Below, one piece after another: positions 28,309 through 37,304 of a DNA stretch of 64,000 bases (positions are counted from its first letter, which is position 1; each line of letters begins with the position of its first letter). This DNA is from Saccharopolyspora rosea (GTDB taxonomy: Bacteria > Actinomycetota > Actinomycetes > Mycobacteriales > Pseudonocardiaceae), in the NCBI RefSeq assembly GCF_025643595.1, contig NZ_CP102826.1, positions 1,922,001 to 1,986,000 of the forward strand, written 5' to 3'. The translations under genes were made by a program, and so were the position numbers. The notes below the pieces were generated by a model. The model saw only the letters and a program-made list of their open reading frames with translations, did no database searches and was not told the origin of the DNA.

Positions 28309-30369
28309 ATGCGGCGGCTCGGGGTGTTCCTGCTTGTTCTACCGCTGGTGTTGGTGATCGGCTTGGGTGGTGCGATGGCGGGTGGGCGCGGGTCGAACGC
28401 GACCTACTTCAACAACGCGTCGCTGCCCGCCGCCGACCCGTACGTGCTCCGCGACGGCGGTTACTACTACGCCTACTCCACCGAGGGCGCCGATCCGGGC
28501 TACCACTTCGCGATCTACCGGTCCGCCGACCTCGCGACGTGGCAGCGGATCCCCGGCGGGGCGCTGCCCGCCGCCGACCCGGGGCAGTGGGGGCGGGACT
28601 GGTTCTGGGCGCCGGAGGTCTACCACAACCCCGCGACCGGCAAGTACTTCCTGTTCTACGCCGCGCGGCTGGCCGAGCCGCTGGTCGCCGAGTACTTCAA
28701 GTACCCCGACTTCGAGGAGCCGAGCAAGATCGGTGTCGCGGTCGCCGACTCGCCGACCGGGCCGTTCCACAACATCACCGACCGGCCGATCGACTACCGG
28801 CCGTACGACCCGGACTACCACGACGTCAACCTGATCATGCGCGATCCCAAGCGTCCTCCGGCGTCGCTGGAGGAGGGCCTGCGGGCGCCGCTGGGCACCT
28901 ACCTCCCGTCGATCGATCCGAACGTGTTCTTCGACGGCGACCGCATCTACCTGTACTTCTCCCGCAACGCCTACCGGAACTGGGTGTGGGATCCGGTTCT
29001 GGGCAAGTACATCGAGGAGTCCAACATCTACGCGGTCGAGCTGACCGACGACTGGTGGCGCGATCCGAGCGGGACCACGATGCCGTCGATCGCGCCGCGG
29101 TACCGCGACGCGAACCGGTCGCCGCAGGACCCGCCGGGCGCCCGCAGGGACGGCTTCAGCCGGATCCTGGACTACGGTTCGGATCCGCAGGCGTGGGAGA
29201 ACGCGCACGTCAACGACTACCAGCACAGCGGCGGGCGGAAGAAGGACCGCCGTTGGGAAGAAGGATCGACGACCGTCAAGCGGTACGACTCCGCCGGGCG
29301 TCCCGTGTACTTCCTGACGTACTCGGCGAACAACTACGAGAACCGGTTCTACGGCGTGGGATACGCCGTGGCGCGCAGCCCGCTCGGCCCGTGGCGGAAG
29401 AGTCCGGCGAACCCGGTTCTGCAGCAGGACGAGCGGATCGGCATGTACTCGACCGGTCACGGCAGCGTCGTCGCGTCACCGGACGGCTCCGAGTGGTACT
29501 ACGTGCACCACGGCAGACCCACCCCGGACACGATGCGCAGGCTCTACACCGAGCGGATGGGCTTCGACGCGGACACCGGGAAGCTGCGGATCGACCAGTC
29601 CACGAGCGACGAACCGATCCCCTCCGGCGTGGCGCCGTACTCGCTGGTCGCGGACCGGCCGTGGGTCGACGTCAGCGATGGGGAGGGGCGGATCAGCTGG
29701 TCGGTGCGCACCGCGCGGGATGCCGCGGTGGATCTGGCCAACCCGCTCAACCGCGTGGCGGTGTCCGTCGATCCGCCAGGGGCGGTCGAGGTCCGCGCCG
29801 GGGCGGACGAGGCGCAGCTGCGCGGCCGGGTCCGGGTCGCCGCGCTGACCCTGCGGTACCAGCGGGAGAAGGCCACCGGCGGGTACGCCGACGTCGACAA
29901 TCTCGGCCCGCGTCGTCCCGTGGCCCTGACCGTGCCGGTCGTCGGCTGCAGGCAGACCCGCACGGGGCGGATCGACGGGCCGGTCGAGGTGTCCGAAGGC
30001 GTGCTGTGCCTGCGCGACGCGACGGTGCGGGGCTCGGTGCGGGTGCTGCCCGGCGCCGCGCTGGTGTCCGTCGACTCGGTGGTGACCGGGCGGGTCCAGG
30101 CGCACGGGGCGCAAGCCGTGTGGCTGTCCGGTGGCCGGGTGGGCGGACCGGTGGACGTGACGGGCACGAGCGGGCTCGTGCGGCTGGACGGGGTGTCGGT
30201 CGGGGATTCCGCGTCGTTGCGGGACAACCGCACCCGGGCGCGCATCGTCGTCGCGGGCAATCGGATCAGCGGGTCCCTGCGCTGCACCGGGAACGTTCCC
30301 GCTCCGGAGGACGAGTCGCGTCCGAACACTGTGGACGGTGATGTTTCGGGGCAGTGCTCCGGAATGTGA
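28309..30369 (+). CDS. Secreted GH43-like five-bladed propeller protein
   Basis: 686 residues from ATG 28309. MRRLGVFLLVLPLVLVIGLG and the next few residues are a signal peptide. Residues about 35-430 match family 43 glycoside hydrolases: ADPYVLRDGGYYYAYSTEG (base Asp), WAPEVYHNPATGKYFLFYAA, and SIDPNVFFDGDRIYLYFSRN. GH43 enzymes mostly cut arabinan or xylan. From about 540 the chain changes to short repeats rich in V, G and D (VSEGVLCLRDATVRGSVRVL, ending NTVDGDVSGQCSG), which look like a right-handed beta-helix or polymer-forming surface domain. It heads the surface-glycan locus. An enzyme on the cell's own arabinogalactan or on plant polymer are both possible. Confidence 0.8.
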   Translation: MRRLGVFLLVLPLVLVIGLGGAMAGGRGSNATYFNNASLPAADPYVLRDGGYYYAYSTEGADPGYHFAIYRSADLATWQRIPGGALPAADPGQWGRDWFWAPEVYHNPATGKYFLFYAARLAEPLVAEYFKYPDFEEPSKIGVAVADSPTGPFHNITDRPIDYRPYDPDYHDVNLIMRDPKRPPASLEEGLRAPLGTYLPSIDPNVFFDGDRIYLYFSRNAYRNWVWDPVLGKYIEESNIYAVELTDDWWRDPSGTTMPSIAPRYRDANRSPQDPPGARRDGFSRILDYGSDPQAWENAHVNDYQHSGGRKKDRRWEEGSTTVKRYDSAGRPVYFLTYSANNYENRFYGVGYAVARSPLGPWRKSPANPVLQQDERIGMYSTGHGSVVASPDGSEWYYVHHGRPTPDTMRRLYTERMGFDADTGKLRIDQSTSDEPIPSGVAPYSLVADRPWVDVSDGEGRISWSVRTARDAAVDLANPLNRVAVSVDPPGAVEVRAGADEAQLRGRVRVAALTLRYQREKATGGYADVDNLGPRRPVALTVPVVGCRQTRTGRIDGPVEVSEGVLCLRDATVRGSVRVLPGAALVSVDSVVTGRVQAHGAQAVWLSGGRVGGPVDVTGTSGLVRLDGVSVGDSASLRDNRTRARIVVAGNRISGSLRCTGNVPAPEDESRPNTVDGDVSGQCSGM

Positions 30370-30553
30370 CTCCGGGGACGCGGAGAACTCCGCTGGAGGA
30401 TATCGCGCCGGGATCAGGCCCATCCGGATTATTCGCCGGTGTGTCGGCGGGGTCGTGGTAGCGACGCGCGCTCTACGGTCGTCGCGATCCGTTGGCCCGC
30501 AGTGGTTTTCCGCGTTCCGCGGAAGCCTTTCGACCCTGGATGAGAGCTGACCC

Positions 30554-31537
30554 ATGTACCTGTTGTCGGTGGTCGTTCCGTGCTTCAACGAGGAGGGCGG
30601 ACTCCGGAAGTTGCACGACGCGCTGGTCGCCGCGTTGGCGGGACGCGTCCCGGAGTACGAGGTGGTCCTGGTCGACGACGGCAGCACCGATCGGACGTTG
30701 CCCGAGGCGCGGGAGTTGGCCGCGTTGAACCCGCGGTTCCGGTACGTGTCGTTGAGCCGCAACTTCGGCAAGGAATCCGCGATGCTGTGCGGTCTCCGGC
30801 ACGCGCGCGGCGACCGCGTCGCGATCATGGACGCCGACCTGCAGCACCCTCCCGACGTGCTGCGGCGGATGTTGCGCGTGCTCGACTCCGGCTGCGACCA
30901 GGTCGTCGCGCGCCGGGACCGCAGCGGGGAGCGGTGGGGGAGGAGAGCACCTGCCCGGTGGTACTACCGGCTGGCCGCGCGGATGTGCGCGGTGCCGCTG
31001 CGGGACGGTGTCGGCGATTTCCGGGTGCTGTCGCGCCGGGCGGTCGACGCGGTGCTGGCGCTGCCCGAGTACACCCGGTTCTCCAAGGGGCTTTTCTCCT
31101 GGATCGGCTTCGACACCGCTTACGTCTCCTTCCGCGACGTGCGCCGGGCACGCGGTGCGTCGCGGTGGTCGTTCCGGTCGCTGGTGGACTACGGGGTCAG
31201 CGGGTTGGTCGCGTTCAACGACAGGCCGTTGCGGTCGTCGTTGTGCCTCGGCGTCGTCACGTCGTTGCTGGCGGCCGGCGGCTGCGCGGCGGCGCTGGCG
31301 CACGCCGCCGCGGAAGGTTCGTGGTCGGCGGTGCACGCGGCGCTGACCGCCGGCGTCATCGTGGTCGGGGGACTGCAACTGCTCTTCCTGGGAGTGCTTG
31401 GCGAATATCTCGGCAGGATCTACGCCGAAACCCGCAGGAGACCGCACTACCTGGTCAAGGAGGTCGGTCCGGAACCCGCTCCCGACGGCTGCCACCGGCT
31501 TCGCCCGGCCGAGCCGGTGGCCGAACTGGCGTCCTAG
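30554..31537 (+). CDS. GtrB/DPM1-type glycosyltransferase family 2
   Basis: 327 residues, ATG start. The GT-A domain has LSVVVPCFNEEGGLRKLHDA, VVLVDDGSTDRT and the metal motif DADLQHPPD. Two C-terminal membrane helices (about 232-255 and 265-290) are typical of enzymes that move a sugar from UDP or GDP to a polyprenyl phosphate. The next gene begins with a GtrA flippase-like domain, the usual partner. TACGGT at 30474-30479 is a possible -10. The stop TAG is followed by the AGGAG of the next gene. Confidence 0.9.
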   Translation: MYLLSVVVPCFNEEGGLRKLHDALVAALAGRVPEYEVVLVDDGSTDRTLPEARELAALNPRFRYVSLSRNFGKESAMLCGLRHARGDRVAIMDADLQHPPDVLRRMLRVLDSGCDQVVARRDRSGERWGRRAPARWYYRLAARMCAVPLRDGVGDFRVLSRRAVDAVLALPEYTRFSKGLFSWIGFDTAYVSFRDVRRARGASRWSFRSLVDYGVSGLVAFNDRPLRSSLCLGVVTSLLAAGGCAAALAHAAAEGSWSAVHAALTAGVIVVGGLQLLFLGVLGEYLGRIYAETRRRPHYLVKEVGPEPAPDGCHRLRPAEPVAELAS

Positions 31538-31547
31538 GAGATCGGCG

Positions 31548-34052
31548 ATGTGGCATCACCTCCGCCGGTCCGAGATCGGCCGGTTCACCGTGGTGGGCGG
31601 GGCGAACACGACGGTGCACTACGCGGTCTACCTCGCGCTGTGGTCGTTGCTCCCGCAGGTCGCGGCGAACATCGCTGCCTCGGTGGTGGCGACGTCGTGT
31701 TCGTACTTCCTGAACTGCCGCTTCACCTTCGGGGTTGCGCCGAGCCTGCGCTCGTCCCTGCTGTTCCCGCTGTCGAACGTGGCCGTGGTCGCGCTGGGGG
31801 CGGGGGTGGCCGCGATGTCGGTGGGCGCGTTCGGCGTCGACCCGGTCTTCGCGCCGTTGGCGAGCGGATTGGTCGCCGTACCGGCGACGTTCGTGCTCAA
31901 CCGCGCGGTGCTCACCGGCCGAACTCCGGGCGGGGACTGGCGGGCCGGCCTGTGCGTGGCCGGACTGGTGGCCGTGCTGTGCCAGGTGCCGGTGCTGGTC
32001 AACCCGTCCTTCTACTTCTGGGACGACAGCGCGGCGCAGTTCCTGCCGATGTGGCATCGGTTGGGCGAGCGCCTGCTGTCCGGTGACTGGCCTCCGGTGC
32101 TGGACCTCGGATCCTGGATGGGCGGCAACATCGCGGCCGAGACGTTGTTCGGCATCTGGAACCCGGTGCAGGTGGTCAACTGCGCGTTCGTCGTGTGGAT
32201 CGGTGACCTCGCGGTCGCCGCCGCGGTGGTCAAGACCGAGTACCTGGTGCTGCTCGGCGTGGGGACGTTCCTGCTGTGCCGGGTTCACGGCGCGGGTCGC
32301 GCAGCGGCTTCGGCCGTTGCGGTGGCCCTGCCGGTGTCCGGCTTCGTGCTGTACTTCGAGGCCGCGACCTGGGCGGGTGGGCTGGTCGGTTTCGCGTGGC
32401 TGCCGTGGGCGTGGTGGGCGCTGCGCCGCGTGGCCGACGGCGTGGCTTCGCCGCTGACCGCGTGGATCCTGTGCTTCCTCTGCGTGTCGGCGGGCGATCC
32501 GTACGGTGCGGTCGCGCTGTGCTTCGTCTTCGCCGGTGTGCTGGCCGAGAGCCGCGTCCGGGGTGGCGGTCGGCGCGCGGCGCGTGCTTTGGTGCTGACC
32601 GGCGTCGCCGTCGCGGCGACCCTGCCGTTGGTGTACTTCCCGTTGCTCGCGGCCTCCTCGGTGAGCTGGCGGTCCGGGCTGGAGCTGTTCAACGTCGGCC
32701 TGCTGGTCCCGCGAGCGACGGACCTGCTCAACGCCAGTCTGCCGAGTTTCGCACCGCAGATCCGGTCGTTCGGTTCGTTCCGGACGACCGTGCCCGCCAC
32801 GTACCTCGCGTGGTTCGCCGTTCCGCTGCTCGCCTGGGTCGACTGGCGGGGCGTCGGTGCGTTGTGGCGGCGGTGCGGGTGCGCCGCGGTGCTGGCCGTC
32901 GGGTATTTCCTCTGGAGCATCGGACCGTCGAACGTCTGGCTCTTCCGGTGGCCGCTGCGGCATGTCGCCGTCCTGCACCTGGCCCTGGCGGTGCTGCTGG
33001 CCGTGGTGCTGTCGCGGGGGTTGCGCACGGACCACCTCAAGGTCCGGTCTGCGTGCACGGTTGGTGTGCTGCTGCTGAGCGGGTATCTCGCGTTCGCCGC
33101 GTGGCCGGCGCAGGCCGGCAAGCACCTGGTGTCGTTGGGCTTGGTCGGATTGCTGCTCGCGGTCGCGGTGCGGCTGCGCTCCCGACTGGTCGTGGTGCTG
33201 CACCTCGGTACGGCTTGCGCGCTGGTGCTCCAGTGCCTGTGGTTCCCGGCCAACCGCGACGTGGCGGTGTACAACTTCCCGACCGATGTCCGGCGGCTGC
33301 GCGCGCAGTACCGGGACCTCGGGGACGGGGCGGTCATGCAGGTCGCGAACCGGGACCGGATTCCGGCTGAGCAGATCGCGTCGGGCAGGGCCTGGTCGCG
33401 GCTTCTCCTCGGGAACATGCCCGCCGTTGCCGGGTTGGAGAGCCTGGTGTCCTACACCGGCATCGGTTTCGACGCGCTGCACAGGGCGCTGTGCCTGGAG
33501 TACAACGGCTCGACGTGTCCCGCGGCGCTCGCGCGGTTGTGGCGGGCGGACGCGCCCGGAGTCCGGTTGGCCGACGAACTCAAGGTCACGAGTGTCGTGG
33601 TGCAACGGTCGCTGGTCGACTCGCCCGTCCCGCCGGCCGGTTGGTGGGTGGCGCAGCGGACCGCCGAGGCCACCGTGCTGCGCCGCGGGGCACCGGTTCC
33701 GTGGCCTCGGGGAAGGCTCAGCCACGCGCGCGGAGTGCTGGTGACCGAAGACGTCCCCGCCGGTCGGAACCGGGAAGTGGTGCGGTTCGTCCGTGAGGCG
33801 GGCGGCGACGCCGGGCTGGTGTTCGCCCGTCTGGCATGGCCGGGATATCGGGCCACCGTGGACGGACGTGCGGTGCCGGTCGCGTCGACTCCGGCGGGAC
33901 TGCTCGTGGTGCGGATACCGGCCGGGATCGCTCGCGGTGAGCTGGTGGTCCAGTGGTGGCCGCCGGGGTTCGCGTTCCAGCTGTCCGCCGCCTGCGCGGG
34001 CGCGTTGCTCGCCGTCTTCCTGGGGTGGAGGTACCGGAGGTGGGTGGGATGA
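31548..34052 (+). CDS. GtrA domain fused to a large YfhO-like membrane protein
   Basis: 834 residues from ATG 31548 (aggag at 31536-31540). Residues 1 to about 130 are a GtrA domain: EIGRFTVVGGANTTVHYAVY and ATSCSYFLNCRFTF, four membrane segments, thought to help flip polyprenyl-linked sugars. From about 145 a second membrane region of roughly 10-12 segments starts with VLVNPSFYFWDDSAAQFLPM and FDYE-like DLGSWMGGNIAAETLFGIWN, as in YfhO/GT-C-like proteins. The stretch 565-800 is largely soluble, with a final membrane helix. GtrA is normally a stand-alone protein of ~130 residues, so this fusion suggests the sugar donor is flipped and used by one protein. It overlaps the next gene (ATGA). Confidence 0.82.
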   Translation: MWHHLRRSEIGRFTVVGGANTTVHYAVYLALWSLLPQVAANIAASVVATSCSYFLNCRFTFGVAPSLRSSLLFPLSNVAVVALGAGVAAMSVGAFGVDPVFAPLASGLVAVPATFVLNRAVLTGRTPGGDWRAGLCVAGLVAVLCQVPVLVNPSFYFWDDSAAQFLPMWHRLGERLLSGDWPPVLDLGSWMGGNIAAETLFGIWNPVQVVNCAFVVWIGDLAVAAAVVKTEYLVLLGVGTFLLCRVHGAGRAAASAVAVALPVSGFVLYFEAATWAGGLVGFAWLPWAWWALRRVADGVASPLTAWILCFLCVSAGDPYGAVALCFVFAGVLAESRVRGGGRRAARALVLTGVAVAATLPLVYFPLLAASSVSWRSGLELFNVGLLVPRATDLLNASLPSFAPQIRSFGSFRTTVPATYLAWFAVPLLAWVDWRGVGALWRRCGCAAVLAVGYFLWSIGPSNVWLFRWPLRHVAVLHLALAVLLAVVLSRGLRTDHLKVRSACTVGVLLLSGYLAFAAWPAQAGKHLVSLGLVGLLLAVAVRLRSRLVVVLHLGTACALVLQCLWFPANRDVAVYNFPTDVRRLRAQYRDLGDGAVMQVANRDRIPAEQIASGRAWSRLLLGNMPAVAGLESLVSYTGIGFDALHRALCLEYNGSTCPAALARLWRADAPGVRLADELKVTSVVVQRSLVDSPVPPAGWWVAQRTAEATVLRRGAPVPWPRGRLSHARGVLVTEDVPAGRNREVVRFVREAGGDAGLVFARLAWPGYRATVDGRAVPVASTPAGLLVVRIPAGIARGELVVQWWPPGFAFQLSAACAGALLAVFLGWRYRRWVG

Positions 34053-36139
34053 GGAGAGCCGGGATCGCGGCCGGTGTGGTGGCCGCTCTGCTGTGCCCGT
34101 TCGGTTCGCCGGGTGCGGAGGGGGTGGTGAGCCGCCCCTCGCACGTCCAGGTGGTCGCCCACCCCGATGACGACATCTTGTTCATGAACCCGGACGAGTC
34201 CCTCGCGGTTCGTTCGGGAGCGCGCGTGACGACCGTCTACCTCACCGCCGGGGAGAGCGACGTGGAACCGTCCGCCGATTATGCGGCGCAACGCCAGGCA
34301 GGCGCGCACGCCGCGTTCGCGCACATGGCCGGGGTGCCCGACGAATGGGATCGTCGCGCGTTGGGGATGCCCGGCGGCCGGGAGGTGGAACTGCACACCT
34401 TGCGCGCTCGCCCGGGAGTCCGGCTCGTCTTCGCGGATCTGCCGGACGACAACGATCCGCGCGCCGCGGGCGGCCGTCACGCGTTGAGCAGGCTCTGGGC
34501 GGATCCGGCCGCCCGGGTCGGGACTGTGCTTCCCACGGGAGCGCCGGTGCGTCCCGGCGAGTACGACCGGGATGCGGTGGTCGCGGCGTTGCGCTGGATC
34601 TTCGACCGGATCGCACCCGATGTGGTGCGCACCCTGGACTCCGCCCCGGACCCCCGGTACCAGCAGCAGTGGGGCGAGCACCACGATCACCCCGACCACG
34701 TAGCGATCGCCGCGTTCGTCCGCGCGGCGCTGCGTGGCAGCGCCGTTCCGGTGATCGAGTACCGGGACTACAACATCGCCGACTCGTCGCCGAACCTCCC
34801 GCCGGAAGCCGTCCGGGACAAGCGGGAGATCTTCCGCCGCTACGCCCGCCACGATCGCGTCGTGAGCATGCAGGACCCCTACGACGCGTGGCTTCGCAGC
34901 AGCCGCCCGCGGTGGCCGACCGGTTCAGGGTGGGCGCGCGCCGACCGGCGTGGCCGGATCCACCACGTGCGGGAAGTGGGCGGACGGTTGGTGCTCGGCG
35001 ACGGTGTTCGCGAGTCCGTTGTGGACACTCCCTGGGCTGTGGCGGGGGCTCCCGTCCTGGTCGGCTCGGCGGAGTTGGTGCTGGTCGTGCAGGATGTCCG
35101 ATCCGGGCGGATCGCGCTGAAACGGCAGGGTCCGTCCGGAGAGTGGCCGGTGGGCTGGGAGGACTGGGGCGTGCCGACTAGTGCCGCGGTCGTCACCGGG
35201 GTCGGCCCGCCTGCCGCTGCGGTGCGCCCGGACGGTCGGGTCGTCGTGGCGGTGCGGAACCCGCGCGGTGGGGTCAGCGTGGGCTGGGGCGGCGGGCGGT
35301 GGAGCGAACTCGGCGGCGGGGCGGTGGACGACCAGGTGTCCGCGGTCGTGGACGGTCGCGGTTCGGTGCACGTGTTCGCGGTGGCTCGCAGCGGGCTGCT
35401 GCACTGGGAGGAGCGCCGACCGGGGCGGTTCGACCTCAGGCAGGACGCCGGATTCCGGCCGAGTGGTGGCGTTTCCGTCGCCCGGGGGCGACATGCTGTT
35501 GCGGCGTTCCGCGAGTCCGCGACCGGGCGCCTCGTCGTGCTCGCGGAGAACACCGGATGGTCACCGGTGGCGTCGTTCGAGGCCTCCGCGGTCTCGGATC
35601 CGGCGATCGCCGTGGACGAGGTCGACGGTCAGGACGTCGTGGTGGTGGCCGCGCGTGCCGTTGATGGCGGCGTTTCGTTGTTCACCGGACGTCGCCGTGG
35701 CCGGTTGTCCGGTCGGTTCATCGGGCAACCCGCGCTCGTCGCCGGTGGCCGGTTCGTGGTCGCGCTCGGCGACGACGGGCGGATACGAGTCCGCCCGCGC
35801 CCCGGGGCCAGGGCGCGGGCGGATCCGTTGCAGCCGGGTCAGCTCGTCTTGGCAGCGGCCTCCTGCAGGTTCTTGCCCTGCTCGATGGCGGTCTCGGCGT
35901 CCTTCGGCAGCTTCAGCAGCATCGTCAGGCCGATCGAGACCACGTACAGCAGCGCGAAGATGATCGTGACGCCGGCGGCGCCGACCGTGGGGAAGAACAG
36001 GCTCGCGATGGCCGGACCGACGAAGGTCGCACCACCGGCACCCAGGTTCAGCAGCGCCATCGCGCCGCCCTTGTTCGTCGGGGCCATGGACGGGATCAGC
36101 GCCGAGATCGGCACGAAGCCCGCCAGCGTCGCGCCGTAG
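34049..36139 (+). CDS. Exported PIG-L deacetylase with propeller-like C-terminal region
   Basis: 696 residues, ATG overlapping the previous stop. Residues 1-27 look like a signal peptide. The PIG-L zinc motif AHPDDD has H38 and D41, and the third ligand is in EHHDHPDHVAIAAFV near residue 215, so the N-deacetylase (GlcNAc-PI or similar) looks active. Residues about 290-590 are beta repeats with G/V/D steps (AVRPDGRVVVAVRNPRGGVS, SAVVDGRGSVHVFAVARSG), resembling a lectin-like propeller. After about residue 590 the frame stays open through a terminator-like hairpin and runs about 300 bases antisense to the permease gene; no other frame has a nearby stop. Natural end uncertain; the real end may be missing through a frameshift. 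Confidence 0.78.
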   Translation: MRRAGIAAGVVAALLCPFGSPGAEGVVSRPSHVQVVAHPDDDILFMNPDESLAVRSGARVTTVYLTAGESDVEPSADYAAQRQAGAHAAFAHMAGVPDEWDRRALGMPGGREVELHTLRARPGVRLVFADLPDDNDPRAAGGRHALSRLWADPAARVGTVLPTGAPVRPGEYDRDAVVAALRWIFDRIAPDVVRTLDSAPDPRYQQQWGEHHDHPDHVAIAAFVRAALRGSAVPVIEYRDYNIADSSPNLPPEAVRDKREIFRRYARHDRVVSMQDPYDAWLRSSRPRWPTGSGWARADRRGRIHHVREVGGRLVLGDGVRESVVDTPWAVAGAPVLVGSAELVLVVQDVRSGRIALKRQGPSGEWPVGWEDWGVPTSAAVVTGVGPPAAAVRPDGRVVVAVRNPRGGVSVGWGGGRWSELGGGAVDDQVSAVVDGRGSVHVFAVARSGLLHWEERRPGRFDLRQDAGFRPSGGVSVARGRHAVAAFRESATGRLVVLAENTGWSPVASFEASAVSDPAIAVDEVDGQDVVVVAARAVDGGVSLFTGRRRGRLSGRFIGQPALVAGGRFVVALGDDGRIRVRPRPGARARADPLQPGQLVLAAASCRFLPCSMAVSASFGSFSSIVRPIETTYSSAKMIVTPAAPTVGKNRLAMAGPTKVAPPAPRFSSAIAPPLFVGAMDGISAEIGTKPASVAP
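35791..35822. terminator. Hairpin at the natural end of the glycan locus
   Basis: ccgcccgcgccc (35791-35802) and gggcgcgggcgg (35811-35822) form a perfect 12-bp stem with an 8-base loop. It begins 17 bases beyond the permease stop codon on that strand, so it should end permease transcription, and from the plus side it falls inside the open frame of the PIG-L gene. Confidence 0.7.
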
Positions 36140-37149
36140 AGCATGCCGACCACGACCGCGGCCCAGTAGTAGTCCGGGCCCAGGAAGGTGGGGATGAAGT
36201 ACAGCAGGCAGACGCTGATCGCGCAGCCGAGCCCGCCGAACGTCGCGATCGTCGTCCGCCAGCCGATCTTGTCGCTGAGCGCGCCGAAGATCAGGTTGAA
36301 CACGATGTTCGTGCCGTAGATGATCGCCAGCAGCTGCAGCCAACGGCTCTCACCGAACCCGACGTCGTCGGAGAAGATGCGCGGCAGGAACACCAGCATG
36401 CCGAACTCCGGTGCGGTGTTGATCACGCGGACGATGCAGCCCACGAAGACCCGCGGGTGCGTCCAGATCACCGAGACGCTGCTGCCCAGGCTCTGGCCCA
36501 GCGAGACGTCGGCCGAGATCAGCCGCTTGAAGCCGGTGCGCTCCCGGACGCCGAGCAGGGCGAACGCGCCACCGATGGCGATGAGCACCAGCGCGGACCA
36601 CAGCGTGCCCAGCTGGCCGAGCGCCGGCGTCGTCAGGCTCGACCACAGCGAGCCCAGCGTCGGCAGACCACCGGTGAACGCGAAGTAGAACCAGCCGACC
36701 GCGGTCCCCAGTCGGGCACTGGGGGCCGTCGCGGTGATCCACACCAGGAACCCGAAGGCGAACAGCGGATAGCCGAAGCCTCGGATGCCGTAGAACACCA
36801 GCATCAGCACGTAGTTCTGGGTGCCCAGTGCGAACACCAGGTAGAGGATGTCGAAGACGACCCAGATCGCGAAGCCGAGCATCATCACCCGGCGCGGTCC
36901 CCAGACGTCGGACAGCGCGCCGGAGAACCAGGACGCGATCATCACCGCGACGCCGTACAGGGTGATCACGTAACCGGCGCGCACGTCGCTGCCTGCTCCG
37001 TGGTCGGCCATGTACGGCGAGATGAAGCCGGACTCGACGCCGTCACCGATCATGAACAGCAGAACGCCGATGTAGCCGTAGACCAACGCCTTGGGCAGGC
37101 CCCATCGGTCGAGCAGGGATGGAGATCCCGCAGGAGTGGCTGTAGACAC
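35839..37149 (-). CDS. MFS polyol permease (RbtT/DalT-like)
   Basis: 436 residues; GTG start with GGAGG just upstream. Twelve membrane segments. It closely resembles the ribitol/arabitol permeases RbtT and DalT: LPKALVYGYIGVLLFMIGDG, YVLMLVFYGIRGFGYPLFAF, FVGCIVRVINTAPEFGMLVF and APTNKGGAMALLNLGAGG match their signature stretches. This gives the best clue that the neighbouring catabolic operon uses a polyol of four or five carbons. The gene lies downstream of the DeoR gene on the same strand with a 155-base gap that holds its own inverted repeat. Confidence 0.88.
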   Translation of the reverse strand: MSTATPAGSPSLLDRWGLPKALVYGYIGVLLFMIGDGVESGFISPYMADHGAGSDVRAGYVITLYGVAVMIASWFSGALSDVWGPRRVMMLGFAIWVVFDILYLVFALGTQNYVLMLVFYGIRGFGYPLFAFGFLVWITATAPSARLGTAVGWFYFAFTGGLPTLGSLWSSLTTPALGQLGTLWSALVLIAIGGAFALLGVRERTGFKRLISADVSLGQSLGSSVSVIWTHPRVFVGCIVRVINTAPEFGMLVFLPRIFSDDVGFGESRWLQLLAIIYGTNIVFNLIFGALSDKIGWRTTIATFGGLGCAISVCLLYFIPTFLGPDYYWAAVVVGMLYGATLAGFVPISALIPSMAPTNKGGAMALLNLGAGGATFVGPAIASLFFPTVGAAGVTIIFALLYVVSIGLTMLLKLPKDAETAIEQGKNLQEAAAKTS

Positions 37150-37238
37150 GCCAAACCTCCACGTTGAGGTGCTGGTGCAAGGCGAGGCGTTGCCCGCTGG
37201 TCGCCTACGACCTCGCTCACGTCACGGCCCATGTTCAT

Positions 37239-37268
37239 ACACTGCGGTAAAAATATCAATAGCAGTGT
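37239..37268. promoter_or_regulatory. Inverted repeat upstream of the polyol permease
   Basis: ACACTGC (37239-37245) and GCAGTGT (37262-37268) are perfect 7-bp arms around an AT-rich core, ggtaaaaatatcaata. It stands about 90 bases before the permease start. The right end reads gtgttaaaa, similar to the gtgttaatt half of the operator at 38176-38198, so the same DeoR protein may bind both. Confidence 0.55.
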
Positions 37269-37304
37269 TAAAACTCGGCGCGCGATGTTGCGACCGGGGT
37301 CGGG

